Shown here: positions 11,638-22,600 of the stretch, piece after piece
How the letters are laid out: each line of letters begins with the position of its first letter
Numbering within the stretch: position 1 is the first letter of the stretch
Assembly: GCF_014805685.1 (NCBI RefSeq)
Contig: NC_060896.1
Coordinates: forward strand, 11,616,889 to 11,680,888
Direction of reading: 5' to 3'
Length of the DNA: 64,000 nt
From: Silurus meridionalis
Lineage: Eukaryota > Chordata > Actinopteri > Siluriformes > Siluridae
Program-made: the position numbers and the translations under genes
Notes under the pieces: generated by a model
What the model was told of the DNA's origin: nothing
Seen by the model: the letters and a program-made list of their open reading frames with translations, nothing else
Databases searched by the model: none

Positions 11638-12265
11638 AATTTAGGGGGTCTGAAAACCAGTCAGTATTTGGTGTGACCACCGTTTGCCTCACGCAGAGCA
11701 ACACATCTCCTTCACATAGAGTTTATCAGGTTGTTGATTGTGGCCTGTGGAATGTTGGTCCACTACTCTTCAATGGCTGTGCGAAGTTGCGTGTGGTTAC
11801 ACGTGGTCTGTGGTTGTGAGGCTGGTTGGATGTACTGCCAAATTCTGTGAAACGCCTTTGGAGACAGCTTATAATAGAGAAATGAACATTCAATTCACAG
11901 GCAACAGCTCTGGTGGACATTCCTGTAGTCAGCATGCCAATTGCATACTCCCACAAAACTTGCGGCATCTGTGGCATTGTGCTGTGATAAAACTGCACAT
12001 TTTAAAGTGGCCTTTTATTGTGGCCAGCCTGAGGTACACCTGTGCAATAATCATGCTGTCTAATCAGCATCTTGATATGCCACACCTGTGAGGTTGATGG
12101 ATTATCTCGGCAAAGGAGAAGTCCTCACTAACACAGATTTAGAACAATATTTAAGAAAAATAGGCCTTTTGTGTACATAGAAAAAAGTATTAGATCTTTG
12201 AGCGTTCAGCTCATGAAAAAATGGAGCAAAAATCTAGTGTTGCTTTTCTAATTTTGTTCAGTGTT
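11638..12265 (-). mobile_element. Internally deleted Tc1-like transposon
   Basis: Read on the minus strand: the right end 'AAGCAACACTAGATTTTTGC' (about 12245), untranslated leader, then a transposase start at 11998 whose product opens MQFYHSTMPQMPQVLWEYAI. It continues through a helix-turn-helix (GMSTRAVACELNVHFSIISC, then a conserved QRRF, about residues 26-50) and FGSTSNQPHNHRPRVTT. At about 11790 the frame jumps directly to the last ~25 codons and 3' region of the same family ('CAATGGCTGTGCGAAGTTGC' and 'GTTTATCAGGTTGTTGATTG'). The whole DDE catalytic domain is missing, so it could encode at most a DNA-binding domain. The left terminal repeat is not seen. Confidence 0.82.
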
Positions 12266-12269
12266 CATA

Positions 12270-14600
12270 GAAGATGTTTTGTAAAGCAGTTTCTTAGGCA
12301 GGTTAGGCATATATCTGAGGAAACACTGTGTTGAATACATTGTTTACCGGACAGGTAAGCAGTAATACAAAAGAAACTCTGCATCCTAGTAAAATAACCT
12401 TAAGAGAAATAGGGTTTTATTTGAAGGTTTTTTTACTTGTTTTTGAAGTGAAGAGTTTTGAACTTGAAAGGAAAAGACAGAGCTGAATGTTCTCGTCTAC
12501 ATTCCACATGCTGGGTCACTGAGACCTGGGAGTCTCACAGAGGCATGGAAAATAGACGTTTTTGTGATGGAGATTTTTTTTTTAAAACCATGGCTCTCTC
12601 ATCTTTTGAAAAGAGAAGTGGGCATTCACAGTGATTATTGTATGACATCAGTTAGTTCAAAGTCATTTCATATAGAATACACATGCAATATTTCATGTAT
12701 TCGAAGTTCCAAACGAATATAATTAGTGCCATTTAATATCACTGTGTAACATCTGCAAAGATTCAAAGTGCTGGAAATAGTTAACCAGCTTTATACTAGT
12801 CTTTAGTTTCTCTTGAACTTTTCAGCATGCTTTTGAAGATTCAGTTCATCCAGTAATGTAAACTGAAACAGCCTGACCCCTCTGAATGTGTGATTGTCTA
12901 TATATCTTTGTGCATGGGCTATGTATATTCTCTTAACTGATGTTACTAAGCATTTACTATTTGTAGCTTAGCTACTTGACACTATATTGCAAGTTATACT
13001 TCACTGCCTTGTTGCCATTCATAGCTTAAATGACTGCTTTCTAAGCAGAGCTTGAAATTCACCTTTTGTGTTGGAGTTGACAAGGCCAACCGCATACCAG
13101 CCGAGGCAAAGACAATACTTTTACCAATCAAGATCAAGACAAACCCAAAAGAATATAGACAAAAGACAATATATAGACAAAAATATAGACCTATACTGGA
13201 AAACTGGCACACAGCAATGGTCATATCTTCAATGTTCAATGGGAAAATATGTCTTTCAAATCAAAACAGTGTTACAGACCATAACAAATGATGTAAAGAG
13301 GTTGCATTGAAGAAGCACTAGTGGATTTATTGAGAGGAATGAGAAAAACTGCTATGATAAATATACAGTGGTTTCTCGATTTGTCCTAAGTGCTACAACC
13401 TGGACATTTGCCTTGAATACTGACACTTACTTCAACATTTATATTTAATTGTGGCACTTTTCCAGTTGGCTCGTTTAACAGCCTGAAAAAAAGGCTACCT
13501 TATTTGCATTTCACTTTGGTAAAAGTATCTACAAAATGAATAAATGTAAATTTCAATTACTCCATTTGGGTGCAAGATAGAAAGGCTTCAGATTTTCAAA
13601 GCATGTTACTTTTAATAATCTTTGATCAGTATCTGCAAAACCATCCTGAACACTATTCTATTAGGTGGTCATTTGGAGTGACATAAAGCATCACTTTATT
13701 CAAGTTTTGCTGTTTCGTTCTGCTGTGAGTCAGAAAGTGATGTATAAGCATCTTGTCAGAGCTACTGACCGATATGTCCCGCTATTGAGGCACGGCTCAG
13801 TCAAGGGGAACTGTGGAAAAGTAGATGGTGACTCTACTCTAACATGATGTAAGGTACTGACCTAAGATGATGGATGACTTTGAGCTTGGTTATTTCCCTC
13901 AATGCAAAGTGCTAACAGAAACCACAGACTAATTCCAGTTGATTCTGAGTTCATTCTGACAAAAGTAAGCCTTAAAATTAAAATTTTTAATTTAAAATAT
14001 TATTCAGTACTATTTTTTTCCAGAGTCAAAAGAAAAAGCTTAGTGTTCTATTATATAACATAATTTTTTTGTTTTGTTTTGTCCCCTAAGCAAATACTAA
14101 ATAAAAAAGAAAGCGTGAATGGACAGCCATTAAAAGGCCTATATCAGCTATAGAGATCTGAGGAATGGTTTGTAAGGAAAAACCTTTAATGTTCAAAGAC
14201 TTTTCAGATGTATTCTGGTGAAGCACCATCTCACTTTTTTAGGTCACAACTCTGTTTTAGATTTAACATGTAATAGTCATCTCACATTATTTTCTCCTAA
14301 AGACTCTAAGCACGTTTTGGGTCGGTAAAGGCTGGATTAGATTAAATATTTTGATCCAGATTTTTAGGTAATCTTAGATTGTAGTGATTATAGTCCTGGC
14401 TATGGATTGAGGGTCAGATTTCTTTCTTTTTAAAGTTTTATCCAGCACCTTTGGGTATAGTCTGTACTTTAGTAAAAGTTAACTACACTGCTAATTTGTA
14501 ATTCCACATTTATTATTATCTACAGCTGGTTTTATTGTTTGGGGTAGTGTTGGATAATGTTGTCTTTTCAACACTACCCAATGGTTATTTATAAAAAAAA
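12270..14600. other. Unassigned AT-rich intergenic DNA
   Basis: No gene or transposon recognised. Short open frames around 13.0-13.3 kb overlap one another on opposite strands and have no domains. Confidence 0.5.
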
Positions 14601-14609
14601 AAAACCTAT

Positions 14610-14614
14610 ATAAT
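14610..14614. other. Target-site duplication (left), ATAAT
   Basis: ATAAT here is repeated exactly at 16236-16240, flanking the LTR element. Five base pairs is the usual duplication length for gypsy/Ty3 integrases. Confidence 0.8.
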
Positions 14615-14675
14615 TTTCAGGCCGACAAACACAGGCGGAAACCGAAGTCCGTTTTACGAGTTTAATGGGACTATG
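14615..14675 (-). repeat. Truncated 3' LTR of the provirus
   Basis: CAGGCCGACAAACACAGGCG and following bases match the start of the full LTR at 15853 onward with few differences, up to a point where similarity stops and RT-coding sequence begins. The first bases are TTTCAGG against TGTCAGG. Confidence 0.85.
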
Positions 14676-14945
14676 ACTATTTTAGATGGGACTATGAACC
14701 CCTGCCGTAGAGCTTGATGGATGTACTCCTCTATGGCAGTTCGCTCCGGAGTGAAAAGGGGATACACCCTACCTCTAGGTAACTTAGCATCCGGAACTAA
14801 GTCAATGGCACAGTCCCAGGGTCGGTGTGGGGGCAGCCGTTTGGCGGCTTGCTCACTGAACACGTCCGCGAAGGCCTAGTATTCTACTGGGATCTTCACC
14901 TGGATGGGTTTAGGGGCCTCCTCCATGTGTGTAGCTGTCAGGATC
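14676..14945 (-). pseudogene. Reverse transcriptase N-terminal fragment (gypsy)
   Basis: The minus-strand translation reads IPVEY, a stop codon (TAG), then [20 protein letters not shown] followed by [20 protein letters not shown] and a helix [14 protein letters not shown]. This is the start of a Ty3/gypsy RT (consensus 'DVFSxxxAxxLPPHRPxDCAIDL'). The frame ends just downstream at the deletion junction, before the fingers/palm and the catalytic Asp pair. It cannot be active. Confidence 0.88.
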
Positions 14946-15053
14946 ATAGATGTTTGAGGAGGGGAAGAAAGGCGGGCGAGTCAGCGTTCCTTACACTTGG
15001 GGCTCCACTCCAGGATGTCACAGGGATCCCACGAGCACCTGGGGCATGTTTAG

Positions 15054-15568
15054 TTAGCCAAGCCGACCTAGGATCACACTCGCTGTTGAATTCTCCAGGA
15101 CCAAGAAACGGATCTCTTCTTCATGGAAGAGTCCTTTTTGGAGAGTGATGGTAGGTGTACAGTACTTTACCCATCCCCGCCCGAGTGGTCGCCCTTGGAT
15201 GGTTTGGATGGCTAGTTGCCGTGTCCCTCTCTCCCGGTGGAGCTGGAGCTGGTCCAAGCTTGTCTGGGAGATGACCCCGCGGAGCCGGAGTCGACTAGGG
15301 CAGGAACCAAGATGGACAGAGCAGGGGTTAATAGGGTGACTGTGAGATTAGACATACAGGAAATGTCAGTGGGGAGGTCTATGGTACTCACCGTGGGGCG
15401 TGGAGTTCGAGCAGGATGCTGAGTGATGAGATGATTATGGTTCCAGCAGTAGAGACAAACTCCTGCTGCAAGGTGACGTTCTTTCTCTCTCTTGGAAAGT
15501 CTCTGCCATAAACTCAGGAGTTGGTCAGCGGTGGAGTGCGTACTAGTGGCGGTGCCGGAAACCTCCAT
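15054..15568 (-). pseudogene. gag zinc-knuckle / protease remnant (gypsy)
   Basis: In the frame starting at 15568 a retroviral-type knuckle is visible at about residues 38-52 (CLYCWNHNHLITQH): the first two Cys and the His are present but the final Cys is His. An aspartic-protease motif follows at about residues 90-95 (ALVDSG). The frame then shifts, and the rest of the protease-like region continues in another frame (15257-15054, with LAIQTIQGRPLGRG and FLVLENSTASVILGRLG, the flap and ILG motif). Gag and protease are fused in one reading unit, as in sushi-like gypsy elements. Decayed. Confidence 0.82.
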
Positions 15569-15838
15569 AAGGTGGTTTGTGAATAACGAGTAGGATGTTA
15601 CAGCCGTACTTTCTTAGCTCCTTAGCACTCTCGCCCATGCTAGCACTCTGCCCGAGAGTAAAGAGATGAGAAACGCCACTAATGGGTAACAGCATTACCT
15701 GGAGAATGACACTCAGCCGCTTCACCGGAAAAGGTGGACGGAAGAGCCATCGGGTTGCCGGAGGACAAGGCTGGGTTTTGGCTTGTCGCGGCCGGGGCGA
15801 AGGGTTCTCGGAGGGTGTTTACTACTCCGACTGTTTTA

Positions 15839-15850
15839 GGTCCGTTTTTC
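15839..15850 (-). other. Putative primer-binding position next to the LTR
   Basis: The minus-strand sequence directly after the LTR is GAAAAACGGACC, close to GAATAACGGACCCC at the same place in the 39.6-44.1 kb element. This suggests related priming. A perfect match to this element's own RNA start is not seen. Confidence 0.45.
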
Positions 15851-16235
15851 TGTCAGGCCGACAATCACAGGCGGAAACCGAAGTCCTTTTTATGAGCTTA
15901 ATGAAGTAGAACAGCAAAATCAAACATGGGTAATATTCGGGAGTATAATCCGTATGGTGATCGGGAATACAGGATTTTGACACCATAACGGGAAGGTCAC
16001 CAGGAACTAGGAAGCCCCTGAGAAAAGTAGGGAAACGGATCCGTTGCACCAGTGGAAAGGCTAGATCCACGGAGAAAGCGAGATGAGAAGGCTTAAGACA
16101 AGTCCTTGGGTGTTCTGCCAGATTATCTGAGAGAACAGACACGGAAGGAAGGGAGAGGGGTCTTAAGTAGGCCCTGGGCTGATGAGCGCCAGGTGCCGGT
16201 ACTTAGTATGAGGCGAGGCTGGTGGATCGCTGACA
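15851..16235 (-). repeat. Full 5' LTR of the deleted provirus (385 bp)
   Basis: Bounded by TGT...ACA, followed on the right by the ATAAT duplication. On the minus strand it opens TGTCAGCGATCCACC, similar to the opening of the 39.6-44.1 kb LTR (TGTCAGGAATCCACC). Confidence 0.85.
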
Positions 16236-16240
16236 ATAAT

Positions 16241-16535
16241 ACAATACATATAATTTCCTGTACATCAGAGAATAAATGCAGAACTCATTACTCTCTTTTA
16301 ATGACCTTTAGAAACTTAGCCCTCCACAAAACACAATTTTATACTGGATTAACAGAATAATGATTACCCCTTTTTTTCAAACAATTTAAAAAGATTAAAA
16401 AAGACACAACTTTTATTAGACAATAATGAATAGAATTTGTCATACATGCCACCCTAACAGTCTTTTTCTCCTTGCCTTTTTACTTGCCTCTCTGTCTAAA
16501 AAAATTTAGCACCTGTATGTGTATCTGGGGATATG
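16241..16535. other. Unassigned spacer
   Basis: No feature recognised. Confidence 0.4.
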
Positions 16536-16539
16536 CCAC

Positions 16540-17230
16540 TTTCTTTGGGCCTCCCTGCGGGCATTTGGTTCACATGGGATTTTAGTAAAAGCTCACAGGA
16601 TTTTTTTCTGTTCATTGCTACCACCACTACTGTCAACCCCAGGGGAAGTTTTGGGTGACACTGGAGGAGAACCAAATAGGCTAACGGAGCTCTGAGGGGG
16701 TGGCTGCAAGACCATCCATTTATCCTACACTCCTCATTTCCTCATTGAAAAGGTGGGACAGGTCCCCGCTGGGTTCAGTCCCCATTGCAGGCAGCACAAT
16801 TTCTTAAGGCTATGTGGTGTAATATACCAGAACTGTATGCAAACAGTTGTGCATGATAATTTGCAGGTGGCTTTGGAACATTTTTTATTAATACACAGCT
16901 CACACAAACTTTGGAATTCTTCAGATTTAAAATTGCCACCATGATCATTGTATAAGACATGCAGAGTTTCAAAGTGCTTACCCACTCTGCACTGAATATA
17001 TCAGTCACTGTCACAACTTGTTTGTTGACCTATTTTGGGAAATATTCGTGCAGCACCAATATGTTTCAGTTATTTTATTCCATTTTGTTCAAGAGGCCAA
17101 TTATAATGGGAGTGTGGTTTTTTTTTTGTTTTGTTTTTTTAAGAACAAGCTTATACTGTCCAGATGTCATAATTCAGCACCATAGTAAGATATCCTCCTT
17201 TAAGTTGTTCCAGTTGTACTGATTTTAAAG
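16540..17230 (-). pseudogene. Possible retroelement integrase remnant
   Basis: Minus-strand frames give VTVTDIFSAEWV (17014 frame), shifting to KHFETLHVLYNDHGGNFKSE and EEFQSLCELCINKK (16985 frame). This resembles the integrase core of gypsy elements around its second catalytic Asp (consensus 'HSDQGRNFES..F..MC.LLGI.KT'); the Asp is present in NDHGGNF. Downstream there is only weak similarity to a C-terminal domain (FGSPPVSPKTSP...). At least two frameshifts. It may be unrelated to the provirus next to it, since no LTR separates them in the expected order. Confidence 0.5.
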
Positions 17231-19280
17231 TGTTGGGGTATTGTCCAAATGCTTATTTCATTATAGAATGCTTTGAATGTGTATGGCAGGATTATCTGTG
17301 AGTATTCCTGATACACTAAAAAAGAATTCCTATGAGTCTTGCATGCTCTAGTTGCTGAAATACAAGGTTACATCTCTGTCCATGTAAGATATTCATTGCC
17401 CTGCTTCATCCGACTCCACAGAGGTAATGTCAGTGTGTTATTGATATTATTTCATTGCCCTCCATCAGTACCTCACTGTATAGCCTAACTAATTGGTCAG
17501 CACTGGTCCATTAATATTTCAGCGGCTCACACTTTCACCATGTAGATCCTGATGATAGAAGTAAGAATTGTACTTTTCAAGTTTTCTCAAGCTAACAAGC
17601 CCACTGTTTCTCCAGTTCATATATGCAGTACAATGTGTTGTGGTTCATTCATGTAGTGAGAGTGCAGCCCAGAAGGTATTGCTAAAAATAAGTGTCAATT
17701 CCACAGCACCAAATGGTGTAAACGTATCCGTATGGTAAAATATATTTGCTCCAGCTGGGAAATTTAACATTTACTCTAGGCCAAAATATTTTTTTTTCAG
17801 ATCTTTACTGTCCTGTGTTTGTAACAGGACAGTACTAATCATGGAATGAAAATCAAAGAACTGTGTGGGAACCACAGTAAACTAGTTTGCATTGTGACAC
17901 TTTTCAGTTCCTCGAAAGTCCCTATGGAATAATTTCTTGTGAGTGTATGAAGGGGTCATGGAAACAAAGTCTTATACAAATCATCAGCACTAAAAAGCAA
18001 TGGCAACAAATTGATACAGTATATTTTATATAAACATTGGGCAAATGCAAGGACTTTGAAACATTGTGAGAAATCTGGAGAAAAGATATCATGCCCAAAG
18101 AGTATGTGGCTGAATGAGCAACTTGTCCCTGAAATAAACAGCACTAGACAAGTTTACACTGCATGCTGGCCAGGTTGTGATCCATATTGGCTCATGGCTG
18201 GTGCATTACTTAATTTTCTATGCAAAGATGCCCTACTAGCTGCAGAAAGTTTTGACTTTGCATGCTCTGGAAATTAATTCCACTCATGTACCAAAAGTCA
18301 AAAACAAGGTATTGTTTGCTAAAGAAATTGGGAGTAAAAAATGTATTCAATCTCATGAATATGTGGTTCAGACAGGGTCTTTTCATGACTTGCTAATGCT
18401 CGGTTCTGTAACAGTGATGAGTCAGAATCTTTGTATTTGCCCATCAAAATGCACTTTTTTTTCATGGTTATAAAACCAAAAAGCAGGACCAAAAAGACTG
18501 GATCTATCATGCCTGGCCCGAACCACCAACAATATGTGGTTCTTTACATATTTATAGGACTCACTGCCACTATATCTACTGCCTTAGACCCTTAGAAACA
18601 TTCCCTGTAAAATATATATTCATGCATGCTATCCTGGCAACGGTCTTGGTTTGTGATGCTCCCTAATCAGCACAGTCTCAAAAATAAAGACTTGAAACTG
18701 CCGCTGAAAGCAGTGGTAACAAATCACATCATAGCACATAAGACACAGTAAAAGTGACTGTGTATTACTGTCAGTTTGAATGCCTAAATGCATTTGACCT
18801 ATCAAAGAAACATTTAAGGGGGAAATTTTTTTTTAGAAACTGTACTGTTTAGGCCTTAATTGAGAGGTTTGACATATGTGTGGTTGATGCTGTAACAGAG
18901 GGGAAGAACATTTCACCCTGTACCACTTTATATGAGGACCAGGATATGGATGTGCATTGGTACTGAGAAAAATCTTTCTTGGAAGTGGGTATTTTTGCCT
19001 TTCTGATGATGGGAGAAGATGTTTAAATATGTTGCTTTTAAGTCAACATTAATTAGCATGAGATGTGTAGAATGTATATAGGTTTGATAAATTTACTGCA
19101 TTCATTCATCCAGCAACAAATGTTTATCCTGGTCAAGGATATGGTAGTTAAGGTAGATATTCTCAATTAGTGACATATAGAACCAACTAAGTTAAATATC
19201 ACAGGAATGTTCAAAGTTTTTATAATATCTTTGGACTTACATGTCATTCAGCAAAATGTGTGTACATTTCTGCACCATTT
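17231..19280. other. Unassigned intergenic DNA
   Basis: Overlapping short open frames on both strands (for example 18011-18277 and 17956-18144) show no domain. It could hold further decayed retroelement sequence continuous with the integrase-like relic, but I cannot support that. Confidence 0.4.
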
Positions 19281-19284
19281 AAAG

Positions 19285-19415
19285 ATACCTCATGTTGCTG
19301 ACACTTTTATCCCTAATGACGTACAGTTGAGACCTAGCAGAAGCTCCCAACCATGGCTGCTGGTATTCAAATCAGTAGCCTGAGGCTTTTATCACTGAGC
19401 TACCACTGCTGCAGC
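19285..19415 (-). repeat. tRNA-derived SINE remnant (minus orientation)
   Basis: From 19415 on the minus strand: CAGTGGTAGCTCAGTGATAA (A-box-like head), then TTTGAATACCAGCAGCCATG (decayed B-box region), then at 19325-19290 the tail motif 'GGGATAAAAGTGTCAGCAA'. Head and tail lie close together, so the body is shortened. Confidence 0.7.
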
Positions 19416-20105
19416 TCACAGCAATGTGCAAAGCAAAAGCAGACAATGTGTTTTGGTTTTCATTGGAATCAGTAACATCTGGGTCTGCTTGTTACTTGAC
19501 AGCTTCTCTTCAAATGCCCTAACCTGGAACAGTAGTGGCACCTGGACTCATCCTACTACATGTTTCCCTTTTACACCTTTTTTGCCTACAGGAAATACAA
19601 GGATTATGATTCTTCTGAAATTGTACTGCATCTGTATTGTACTCTTCACATCGTCTACCCCAAATTATGATTTTGCCAAGATTTATATCGATGCACAAAG
19701 CTTTGTCCAGGGTGAGTGGTCACGTCTAACTACTTTTGCAAAAAAGCTAGCACTGCTCATGGCGTTAAAAAAAGAAAAACAATCATTTCCAAAGTCACGG
19801 CTTTCAGCATCCTCAATGGAAACTTTCACTGAGATCATTCCCCAATATGTGCAATGCTTCAAGAGGCTTTCAGACTCTCTGTCTCAGTTCAATGCCCACA
19901 GTAGAAGCATGCTGTGATGTGATCCCATAAGCAGGCTCCACCTCCTGAACTATGCTTCTATAATCCCTCTGTGAAGACCTGGAATTCTCGTGAGTCACTG
20001 ATCCTGCATTACCGATTAGACAAAATCTGAGCTGAGTTGCCATAGTGACACAAGAATTCCTTCCATGAACTGGAACCATTTAATTTGCCTGCATTGAGAA
20101 ATGGA
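19416..20105. other. Unassigned DNA with a 163-codon open frame
   Basis: The longest non-repeat open frame of the window (19426-19917, plus) lies here. The predicted peptide has a hydrophobic stretch near residues 10-25 and another near 55-75, but no motif, no convincing Kozak context and no flanking exon signals I can defend. It may be chance. Confidence 0.35.
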
Positions 20106-20106
20106 A

Positions 20107-20149
<43 letters not shown>
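20107..20149. repeat. (CT)n microsatellite
   Basis: About 21 CT units. Confidence 0.96.
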
Positions 20150-20150
<1 letters not shown>

Positions 20151-21222
20151 GTTGCGAGTTAATCACTGTTGTCACTGTTGTCAATTGAGATATCAGAGCA
20201 AATGGAGCAATATGGAGTAATGCCATCAAGCCTACAACATGATTTTTTTATCCTCACAAGCATAATAACAGTTAGCTAGCTTTTCTCTTTCAGTTGTAAT
20301 TTTCACATTAGTTTTTACGTGTCTCAATGTGTTAGTGCTTAGCTCCTGTGCATTTAAATAACACTAGCAGCAGAACCTTTTAGTTAAATCATCAGACAGA
20401 TATTTACATCACATATTTAAGAGAAAGAGTTCATTCAAATGCAAGGTCACACATAAACAAATTCCAGGACTAGTACTGTAATAGAAACAAAAAATATAAT
20501 ACTGAAAATCACAGATAAAAAAAACTAAACTAAATATTCTAGTTGTATTCTCCACATGGCTCTTTACCCCAGAGATAACCTACAGCTGTGAAGTGTTCAT
20601 AAGTTCTGGTGAGACTGAATTCAAATAATCCTGTTATTTGTTGTATAACTGGATGTACTAGCAGGCTTAGCATCTTTCTCTCTAAACACGCCCAGCTTCA
20701 ATTGCATCTTTTCCAGCTGTGCCCGGAGGACTCCAGGAGAAACACTGGAGTGCATAGTGTTGCAAATTCCGTACCAGCATTCGGGTTGCTTTTTTCTTAT
20801 CTAGCACTGCAACAATTTTGCCTGACATATCACGTCAAAGGCTGATTTATACCACAACGTGCAATCGTGAAGTCTTTCTGGTGTTCCTGCAGCACACTCT
20901 GCTGTGCCTGAACTCAGCAGCTCTCTTGCAAACAACAGTCAAATCTGCCTCTAAACATAAAGACTAAATCACAAAGTTAAGTAATCTGGAGCTGAAATCA
21001 GGAAGGCAAAGCAGAAGGTGAATGAGACTGTCCTCATATTCAGTGGAATTTTTTATGCTAAGGATATAGACAAGAGGTAGGGCATTAAAGTACGGAGAGG
21101 ATTGTGATTTAGGATGCCTTTTTTTTCTCTCTTTGACATAAATGTTTGTCTATGTTCAGTACTGAACCATCCAAAATTATTTTCCAGGGTCCCAAGTTCG
21201 AGTTTTCGGATCAGAACCAGAA
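20150..21222. other. Unassigned intergenic DNA
   Basis: No gene or repeat family recognised. Confidence 0.5.
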
Positions 21223-21223
21223 A

Positions 21224-21294
<71 letters not shown>
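21223..21294. repeat. (GATA)n microsatellite, about 18 units
   Basis: Near-perfect ATAG/GATA tetranucleotide array. Confidence 0.97.
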
Positions 21295-22470
21295 TGGCAT
21301 ATTAAAAAAAAAAAAAACATGCAGAGTTTGATGAGCTTATTAATGTTTTGTTAGCTAAGGGCTATTGGGCTATTGGCTAACATCACACATTTGTGTTAAG
21401 CCATATACAAATTGCACATGCTTCATTGACCTAATCCACACACTGAGTAAATACACTTTAAGGGTGTTAATTGTATAAAAATGCTGCTGTGAGACTATCA
21501 GTTCATGTAATCTTCAATTAAAACCATTAAGCACACACTCAGTCACCACTCCAAACAGAAGCACTATCGTTATTTGTTTTTCCACCCATCTGCTTGGAGT
21601 TTTTTTATTTTATATTTTTATGTCATGAAATATGTGAAAAATTGGCAGCAACCCCAAAAGAACCTGACACAATGGTTAATGTGATAAATGGATTGTAGTG
21701 GAGGCTGTCTTTTTGGAATAGGACCGACTCTGGGAGTGATGGGGCTGGTAAATAGGACACAAACACCTGACACATCAGTTAACATGAATCTCGGCAGGAG
21801 TCAGCTCTAAGGCTGCCACAGCCAATCAGGGCTCACACAGAGTGACCCACACCACTGGCTCTTTCACTCTCATCGTTTATCATTTACCAAGCTTACCTCA
21901 CAAATCTGCATGACCACAGAGGCCACAAAATAAAAAAAAACATAGAAGGTCTGTGTAGGGAGAGACACATAGCATCAGAAAATATGCCATGCTCAGGTGA
22001 AGCTTGCTAAAATGCCCTGAGGTTGCAAAGCAATGCAATATTTAAAATGTAAGGAGGCACTGATTCTCTCTATTGATATTCTGGACATGTTTGAACACCT
22101 AATGTGTGAGTCCAGGTCTAGACCTTTTGATAGCTCATTTGCCTTGCCCTGTACTCCGATTTGGACTCAGAGCAATCCAACAGCAAATCAGCATCTTAAT
22201 TAAATTGTGCTTTGCTGTTTACATTATCGGAAGAATGTACATTGCTGACCATTCTCTCTAGTAGAAGGCCTCACTGGATATTTGGATTGATAAGACTGTA
22301 TAAGACTATAAAATATAATTGTATTAAGGTCCTAAGCATCTAATTGGATGTAATATGTATATGCATAGTATTTTCTAATCTAAACAAATATAAAGCAACA
22401 TACAATTCAACAGAAATGTGAAATTTGCCTATTGCATGGATGTCTTCTAAAATATCAATAAATTCCCCAA
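21295..22470. other. Unassigned intergenic DNA
   Basis: No transposon recognised. Stretches at 21.70-21.86 and 22.08-22.23 kb have more balanced composition than the surroundings and lack repeats, but nothing in the sequence itself shows a function. Confidence 0.4.
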
Positions 22471-22471
22471 A

Positions 22472-22600
22472 TGGCATTTTTTCATTCAATCTTACAGAAG
22501 CCTCTTCTCCAGAGTGATTTACAATTATCTTATTTAGAAACCTGAGCAGTTGATGGTTAAGGCCCTTGCTTAAGGACCCAGCACTGGGTACTGGTGGAAA
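22472..22600 (-). repeat. SINE remnant (minus orientation)
   Basis: Minus strand reads CAGTGCTGGGTCCTTAAGCA, then GGGCCTTAACCATCAACTGC, then TGTAAATCACTCTGGAGAAG. The same body and tail phrases occur at 2.1 kb. It abuts the LINE fragment on its right. Confidence 0.75.

Larger units (their letters stand above)
14615..16235 (-). mobile_element. Internally deleted gypsy/Ty3 (sushi-like) provirus
   Basis: The element reads on the minus strand: full 5' LTR (15851-16235), leader, decayed gag with a zinc-knuckle relic, protease, start of reverse transcriptase, then an abrupt junction at about 14675 into the first ~55 bp of the second LTR. Most of RT, all of RNase H and integrase, and most of the 3' LTR are gone. 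ATAAT flanks both ends, so this is one original insertion that was later deleted. Stops and frameshifts interrupt every region. The plus-strand LTR ends are TGTCAGG...CGCTGACA. Confidence 0.85.

Noticed and set aside
15851..16235. Perfect self-priming site in the deleted provirus
   Set aside because: The sequence next to its LTR matches its own putative RNA start only partly (about TCCGT plus scattered bases), so I do not claim the mechanism for this copy.
17956..18510. Possible envelope or gag gene next to the integrase relic
   Set aside because: Overlapping frames on both strands without any conserved motif.
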